This document shows, piece by piece, positions 58,522 to 64,000 of a stretch of 64,000 nt of DNA. Made by a program: the position numbers and the translations under genes. Origin of the DNA: Gossypium raimondii (lineage: Eukaryota > Streptophyta > Magnoliopsida > Malvales > Malvaceae); assembly GCF_025698545.1 (NCBI RefSeq), contig NC_068576.1:999501-1063500 (forward strand), read 5' to 3'. How positions within the stretch are numbered: position 1 is the stretch's first letter; each line of letters starts with the position of its first letter. The notes beneath the pieces were generated by a model. That model saw only the letters and a program-made list of their open reading frames with translations, searched no databases and was not told the DNA's origin.

Positions 58522-59460
58522 AAGATAAAGTAGACTTTCATTAACTTAAAAGTTCAATACCATGCATGCTATTCAGCAAAAATAAAGTGAGAAATGGTTT
58601 TGTTGTCTGTGTCCACATATATTTGCAGAGCATAGTTGTACACCATTTTTGGGGCTGAGCAGGGTCATAGCATTTTCCTTTTACTAAACTTTAACTAGGT
58701 GGAACTTGTAATTTAACTTGCTTATGTAATATCCCTTATCTACTCTAAATAAAGGTATATCTGCTATTAGTGGCTTGAACCTTGACTTGGCGTGCAATGC
58801 AGCATGAGCTGAAAATCAATTACTGAGGTTAATTACTTGTTTTAACTAGGTTGATCTTTTAATGGAAAAAATAATCAAGTATCAAATAAGCTCTTCATTT
58901 GTAGGCATCGATGACCCTTTAATATTGTAAAACAAAGTAAATTTGTTGATGCTATCAACAGACAAAGAAGAAAAGCAGATTCAAATTGGTGGATTGAATG
59001 TTGTTCTAACATGGCCACATATTCTGACTTGATAAATTAATACCAAAAAACTGTGCAGAGATTATGATACTATAAGCAAGCTCACTTGAGATAGATGGAT
59101 GTAGGGATGGCAATGGAGGGGTGTTGAGGCGAGGATTGCCTTACGTTTCCATGAAGCACCTTACTATATTTATTACTTAATTTTCAATTTAAATTATACA
59201 TAATTTTTTCATTCAAGTTATATATCATTTTTAGGTAAAATAGTGATTTACAAATTAGAACAAGGTAGAGCGAAATAAGCATTTACTACAATTGTCCCAT
59301 TTCATCACATACATTCACCTTTTTTTAAAAAAATTCTTCATTTGAATGAATCAATGCAAAATTCGTGGAGTGACTCGAATTTTACCAGTTCCTAAATAAA
59401 TGATAACAAAAATGTGTAATTTTTTAAGAGAAATAAAAGGACTTAATAAAAGTAGTAACC

Positions 59461-59515
<55 letters not shown>

Positions 59516-60511
59516 GTCCATAACTCTCCCGAATCTTTAAACAAGTCATGATATAAAATATGCTTAAGTTTGTTTAAACCGAAATTTTTTTTGTTGCTAT
59601 AATGGTAACAGAGTCAACTGAACTAAAACTTAACCGGCAGTAGTAATTCATTATTAATTCATATGATAAACATTGTGGAGGTATCAAACACAATGGTTAA
59701 CACTTTCTAAGAAAGTTCTAAATTTGCTTCCCACAGTAATAAAAAACTTCATTAAAAACTGCAAATCTTCCATTACCTTAAGATGCTATCCATTGTAATC
59801 ATGGTGATTACTATTAATTCAAGGCATTTTCCAATAGTTGAGTGCACTAACAATAGGGTTCCACATGTGGAGGAATATCTCAGCTTCATCACATTCTTTT
59901 GCAAGTAAAGAACGCAATTAATGTAAAGAGGAAGTACTAGATAATGTAGTGGGTCATCAAGGCATCTTCTTCTTGCTTCTTTGTACGGTCATTTACGTTT
60001 GTTTTTTGGTTTTTTTCTTATTAGTCCTTCAATGCTATTAAAGATCAAGGTTCCATTTTTCTCTTCCTTTTTTCCGTTGCTTTCTCTAGGAACTTATGCT
60101 AATCATTGGAATTTGAGGGGAAAATTGGATAAACCCAACTTCTTTCTCCACTTCAGCAGAGATGCTGCAAAGATGATAGAGAGCAGAAAATTAGTCATAC
60201 CAGATAGACTTTGTTAACATAATACGAGAAAAAAATAATTACAACACGAATACATGAATGTGTCAATCTATATAATGCAAATTATTAACGTATCAAAGGT
60301 TATCTCAAATATAAAATCTTGAGAAGCGACCAATTGTTCTTCCATATTTTGAGAGGTGTCGAAGGAGAAATATCTCATGGCCCATGCATGGTTTCACTTT
60401 GAGTATGTTATGGATGTCCTTATCAATTTAATCATCAAGGGGGCAAATATATGAAGGAAGATATTTTGGATTATTTTATTCTTTCTCAGCATATCTACTG
60501 TTGATGGACAG
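58522..60511. other. Spacer between the tandem glutaredoxins
   Basis: This holds the 3'UTR of copy 1 (AATAAA near 58580), the unit boundary near 58938, a (TTA)n microsatellite at 59462-59513 and the promoter of copy 2. The frame 59981-60217 has no support. Confidence 0.5.
59462..59513. repeat. (TTA)n microsatellite
   Basis: About 17 units between the two glutaredoxin genes, absent from unit 1. Confidence 0.95.
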
Positions 60512-60519
60512 TATAAATA
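60512..60519 (+). promoter_or_regulatory. TATA box of glutaredoxin copy 2
   Basis: TATAAATA about 80 bases before the ATG at 60601, in the same GGTCTCCA context as copy 1. Confidence 0.7.
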
Positions 60520-60600
60520 AGGTCTCCATAGTGGTTAGCTCCTGATCAAGTCTAAGCAGTTTAAACATTTCCCAAGAAACTCTTTCTCTGCTGCATAACA

Positions 60601-60909
60601 ATGGATGTGGTTACAAGGATGGTTGTTGACTGGCCTGTGGTCATCTTTAGCAGGACAACTTGTTGCATGAGCCATACCATCAAGACTCTCATCAGTGGGT
60701 TTGGGGCGAACCTGACAGTTTACGAGCTCGATGAAATTCCGAATGGGCAACAAGTTGAAAGGGCACTGCAGCAGATGGGGTGCAATCCCAGTGTACCTGC
60801 TGTTTTCATAGGGCAACAGCTGGTTGGAGGTCCTAACCAAGTCATGTCCCTTCAACTCAGGAACCAGCTTGTCCCACTGCTCATAAGGGCTGGAGCAATA
60901 TGGATTTGA
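60601..60909 (+). CDS. CC-type glutaredoxin, active site CCMS, tandem copy 2
   Basis: 102 residues, about 90% identical to copy 1. It has the same CCMS active site, [18 protein letters not shown] and AGAIWI tail. Changes include R-to-W before PVVIF and A-to-P in GGPNQ, close to the glutathione-binding loop, which might affect activity. The TATA box and AATAAA are conserved. It looks intact and probably shares its role and regulation with copy 1. Confidence 0.94.
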   Translation: MDVVTRMVVDWPVVIFSRTTCCMSHTIKTLISGFGANLTVYELDEIPNGQQVERALQQMGCNPSVPAVFIGQQLVGGPNQVMSLQLRNQLVPLLIRAGAIWI

Positions 60910-61593
60910 AAGATAAAAGTAAACTTTCATTAACTCAAAATTCAACACCATGCAAGCTACTAAACAAAAATAAAGTTATAAATGGCTTTGTTATGTGTTT
61001 CCCTACTATCACCATCCTTGTACACCATTTTTGGGGCTGAGCAGGGTCATAGTATTTTCCTTGTACTAATCTTTAATTAAGTGGAACTTGTATTTTAACT
61101 TGCTTCTGTAACATCCCATGTCTATGATAAATAAAGGTGTATATATATATGCTATTATTTGCTGCATTTAGTAACCTTGACTTGACAGTGTAGTTTCATT
61201 ATGTCCTGGGAACACTTGGCACATAAAAATATAGGAGTAGAAACAGGACAATAAGCTTAAGGGTGAGCAGGCAATGTAATAGCAGCATGAACTGAAAATC
61301 AGTGAGATTAATTACTTGAATTAACAAGGTCGATCTTTTAATGGAAGAACAGTGGAGTATCGAATGAGTTCTTCATTTGTAGGCATTGATGACCTTTCAA
61401 TGGAAAATTAATATTGAGACTTGTGTTAACAATGTCTGTCTTCTGCATTATGGTGAGATCATCTAGAGTTTCAATCAACAAAAAACAAGTTAACCCCAGT
61501 TTAATGAACTGCTTCATATTGATTTTCAATCACTAGCCTTCAAAAACTTCATAGCACATGTTTCCAAATTTATCTCGTTTGTGTACCCAAGGA
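60910..61593. other. 3' flank of glutaredoxin copy 2 and start of a third, truncated unit
   Basis: The block TCTTCATTTGTAGGCATTGATGACC near 61365 matches 58890 in the flank of copy 1. No gene is seen. Confidence 0.5.
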
Positions 61594-61790
61594 GGTCTTC
61601 AGCAGCAGCAGTTATTGCACATGCCATATCATAGAGAGACTCAAATTTGACTTGGCGGCATACCGTACTGCAAACCAGCTGAACCAGATTCTGAATACTA
61701 AGCAACAGTTGTATTCATAGGGCAAGATCTCATTGGAAGTCTCCATCAGGTTATATGGTCCTCCATGTGGATCATCAGCGAGTAATATGA
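61594..61790 (+). pseudogene. Third glutaredoxin copy, relic
   Basis: Two pieces in different frames survive. VFSSSSYCTCHIIERLKFDL matches the [17 protein letters not shown] region, with the first active-site Cys lost. TVVFIGQDLIGSLHQVIWS (61705-61761) matches [18 protein letters not shown]. The start and the C-terminal tail are missing. It lies 700 bases after copy 2, as expected for a decayed third member of the array. Confidence 0.75.
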
Positions 61791-62742
61791 ACATGGAACA
61801 CATGTACTTTCTCAACTAGGCTTTGATGCCGAGTTGCAAAACAATATAAAGACCATGACTCTCTTCTTTTCTTTTCTTTTCTTTTCTTTTTCCATTTTGG
61901 CATGATGAAAATGGATACCTATTGATAATTTTAGATACTTCAGACACTGAAGAGACTCCTTACCTAGTAAATTTTCTTGGGAAAGCAAGATTCCTCATGT
62001 AACACCCCTGGCCTATGCTTTGAATTACATGCAACATTTAATGGCATAAACATGGATTCGAGTAATCAACCTGATAGCAATACTGGATCAATTATCTGAA
62101 ACAACAACTCGCAACAGAGAATCGTCCACGGACTCTTTGCAGATATATGTCAAAATATGGCATTGGAAGCATCCCAAAGTTTTAAGGCCAAGAATTCTAA
62201 GAAGCATTAAGATACAAACAAAAGATACCTGCTGAGATTAAATTCAAAGCAGATAACTGCATAATGATTTTAGCATTGTTCCATTTCTTCCCAAGGATTA
62301 AAAACCAGTTTTTGGTCATTAATACAATCATTCACCGAGTCCGGTTAAGAAACACATGAACCAGTAAAATGAAACAGGTAAATGAACATCTAACGTCTGC
62401 CGAGATAACCACTCCGAACGAAATTCATCTTGCCACAAATACTGATAATTTTTATTAACTAGTTAAAAACTAAACAAGGGGCCACATTGGTTTTTGTTCA
62501 TTCTGTTTCAAAGATCTTAACTTGCAATGTATTAGAGGATTTTCCCCTATATTTGAAAGGGCAGACCAATTTACAGGAATAAAAACACTGAAAGGAAAAT
62601 TTAATAACTTTATTCATAACTGATAGCAAAGTCTACATACCGAAATAAACACTAACCAAAAAGGTTTTACTTTTTAACGTATCTCTACAAAATTCCTTCC
62701 TCAATCATCAACTGAAAATGAACACAGCGGCATGATAATTGT
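61791..62742. other. Spacer, nothing coding seen
   Basis: A (CTTTT)n run lies at 61864-61890. TGTAACACCCCTGGCC at 61998 resembles a plant LTR start, but nothing after it supports that. The last part is the 3' region of the next gene. Confidence 0.4.
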
Positions 62743-63094
62743 TCACCTGTGAATGTAATCTTTCAAAATGCCATTTCTGTGCTCTATAATTGCATTCCTC
62801 CGCCAATTCTCGACGGCTTTACGAACCGTGGCGTTTGCTTCGCGGATTTCTTCAGCGGAGAATTTATGCTCGATGATTCCCAAGGGTCCAGGTTGTAACA
62901 CCTTGATAACAGTTTCCATTTCTTGCTCTAATTGCCTGAAAAAAGAAAATTCGAGAAAAAAATTTCAATCTTTTTCGAGATTTTGGAATTTGGAAAACCC
63001 TAAAAACAAGGAAATTCAAAGGGTGAAGTTTGTAGTACCGGAAGAGCGTGGGAATGGGCAAGATATTGCCCAATTGAGAAAGAGAAGCCCGCAT
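62743..63094 (-). CDS. Conserved-looking small protein, 82 residues, function unknown
   Basis: Exon 1 (63039-63094) encodes MRASLSQLGNILPIPTLF plus two bases. A CG/GTACTA donor and a TTTTTTCAG acceptor join it to exon 2 (62743-62935), giving QLEQEMETVIKVLQPGPLGI, IEHKFSAEEIREANATVRKA, VENWRRNAIIEHRNGILKDY and IHR, stop. The join restores one frame exactly (249 bases). The second half is strongly helical and charged; there is no signal peptide or membrane segment. A start close to a Met-Arg-Ala-Ser-Leu amphipathic stretch could be organelle-targeting, but this is a guess. I do not recognise the family. Confidence 0.75.
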
Positions 63095-64000
63095 CTCGTC
63101 GGCACCGTTCTAAAGCCGATAGGTCGAGGGAGACAATGAAGGTGGATTACTCAGCCTTCGTGTCGCAATCAAAGAACCGGCAAACCAGAAGGACACTCTG
63201 ACCATTGATACTATAGAACTGGAGGTATGAGTAGACCTGTAATGGACCGGGTGACTCCACTGTCCGGTTTACATCGATTTCAATTTAAATAATAAAATAT
63301 TTTAATTTATATTCATATTTTAAAATATATAAACATTAAAAATATTTTTAATATTTTATTAATATATAAATAGTAAAAAGTATAGTTAAAATAAGATATT
63401 TAATTCTTTTTCTTTAAATTCGATACGATCTGAAATATGAACTTAACATCTTATTTAAAATAATTCTATATAAAATATGATAATTGAGTCGACTCGAACC
63501 AATTGTACTTGTTCACACTTTGCATCAATAATAAATGAAATAGGATTGAAATATGAAGATTATCTAATTATTTTGTTAAGAACTAACTTTTAAGTATATA
63601 AAATACGTATGTGGAATAAAATCTTTTATAGCCAAGATGTTATAACCTCACATGAATAAATAAAGAAAATTTTAAAATCGTAATAAAAAATTTTTAATTA
63701 AGATTTAACTTTGATTATTCGAGTATTTTTTTATATTAAAAACTCATTACTATAAAATATAAAATATATATTTATAATACACATATATATAATTTGATCA
63801 GGCTTCAAAAAAAAGAGTCCAAAACTCAATCCGATTAAAAAATGGGCTTATATTTTTTTTTACTTTTGGAGTTTTGTCTACTTGATCACACCCTTTAATG
63901 TTTCAGGCGGGTCTTCGAGCCCAAGCAGGTAACCTAATCTTTAGAGCTCTAAATTTAAGTAAGAGTGATTTAAGTGAATATATTCCTATTGATCTTTTAT
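63095..64000. other. Upstream region and AT-rich repeat remnants
   Basis: The first 100-150 bases are the leader and promoter of the 82-residue gene. From about 63230 the AT-rich text with GACCCGT-like motifs (GTCGACTCGAACC, GGCGGGTCTTCGAGCCC) resembles the degenerate repeat at 17590-18165. No gene is seen. Confidence 0.4.

Larger units (their letters stand above)
56655..58937 (+). repeat. Tandem duplication unit 1 (glutaredoxin and flanks)
   Basis: Starting at TTTGTTGATGCTG, this stretch matches 58938-61290 in order. Shared blocks include ACAAAGAAGAAAAGCAGAT, the TTGAGTGCACTAACAAT block (57470 and 59840), CAAGGCATCTTCTTC, the TATA box, the glutaredoxin and the 3' flank. The copies differ by substitutions and short indels, so the duplication is not very recent. 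Confidence 0.75.
58938..61290 (+). repeat. Tandem duplication unit 2 (glutaredoxin and flanks)
   Basis: Second copy of the unit at 56655-58937. It has extra sequence from a microsatellite and a GC-poor insert between the shared blocks. Confidence 0.75.

Noticed and set aside
61998-62120. LTR start (TGTAACACCCCTGGCC)
   Set aside because: Only the first bases resemble a plant Gypsy LTR; no matching end or partner was found.
1-64000. CRISPR arrays, operons, rRNA genes and bacterial origins
   Set aside because: Nothing of the kind is present; introns, microsatellites and plant transposons show eukaryotic nuclear DNA.

Overview
This window is nuclear DNA of a eudicot plant. The host genes have GT-AG introns and plant-specific families (CC-type glutaredoxin, CCT-domain BBX factor, MUB, class I NHX), the intergenic DNA is AT-rich, and nested transposons fill much of the space. 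The LTR types, the GGCG-rich CACTA ends and the plant mobile domain elements look like Gossypium (Malvaceae). The genus is an inference; no search was run.

Layout. 1-3.2 kb: first coding exon of a vacuolar-type Na+(K+)/H+ antiporter (minus) and its upstream region, with a MITE-like element. 3.9-8.4 kb: old LTR sequence with a second long LTR nested in it. 8.6-9.3 kb: broken plant-mobile-domain (MAIN-like) gene, followed by a pararetrovirus-like scrap. 10.49-15.83 kb: complete-ended CACTA transposon with a 3-bp target duplication, carrying minus-strand exons from ribosomal protein L8, a 20S proteasome alpha subunit and an SnRK2 kinase. 16.9 kb: 50-residue membrane-peptide gene. 19.3-19.9 kb: LTR-like repeat. 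21.4-23.3 kb: intact COL/BBX transcription factor (minus, 4 exons). 26.5-28.2 kb: intact membrane-anchored ubiquitin-fold gene (minus). 30.1 kb: SINE-like repeat. 33.5-33.9 kb: CC-type glutaredoxin (minus). 36.8 kb: Gypsy fragment. 38-40.3 kb: OTU deubiquitinase gene (plus) with an apparent frameshift. 40.8-41.4 kb: second copy of the 19.3 kb LTR-like repeat.

41.85-51.05 kb is the most unusual stretch. Two short inverted ends flanked by TAA enclose ten exons of a ZIFL-type (zinc-induced facilitator-like MFS) transporter that lacks its N-terminal third. A 4.7 kb Ty1/Copia element sits in one of its introns. 51.2-54.6 kb holds a decayed MULE transposase (plus) lying tail to tail with a decayed plant-mobile-domain gene (minus). 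56.6-61.8 kb is a tandem duplication with two intact CC-type glutaredoxins (active site CCMS) and a third, ruined copy. 62.7-63.1 kb is a two-exon gene for an 82-residue protein I could not name.

Apparently functional host genes: NHX exon, COL/BBX factor, MUB, three glutaredoxins, the 82-residue protein and perhaps the 50-residue peptide. They are independent plant genes with no shared pathway visible. The window's main theme is capture of host exons by DNA transposons (CACTA and a Harbinger-like element), plus local duplication and decay.
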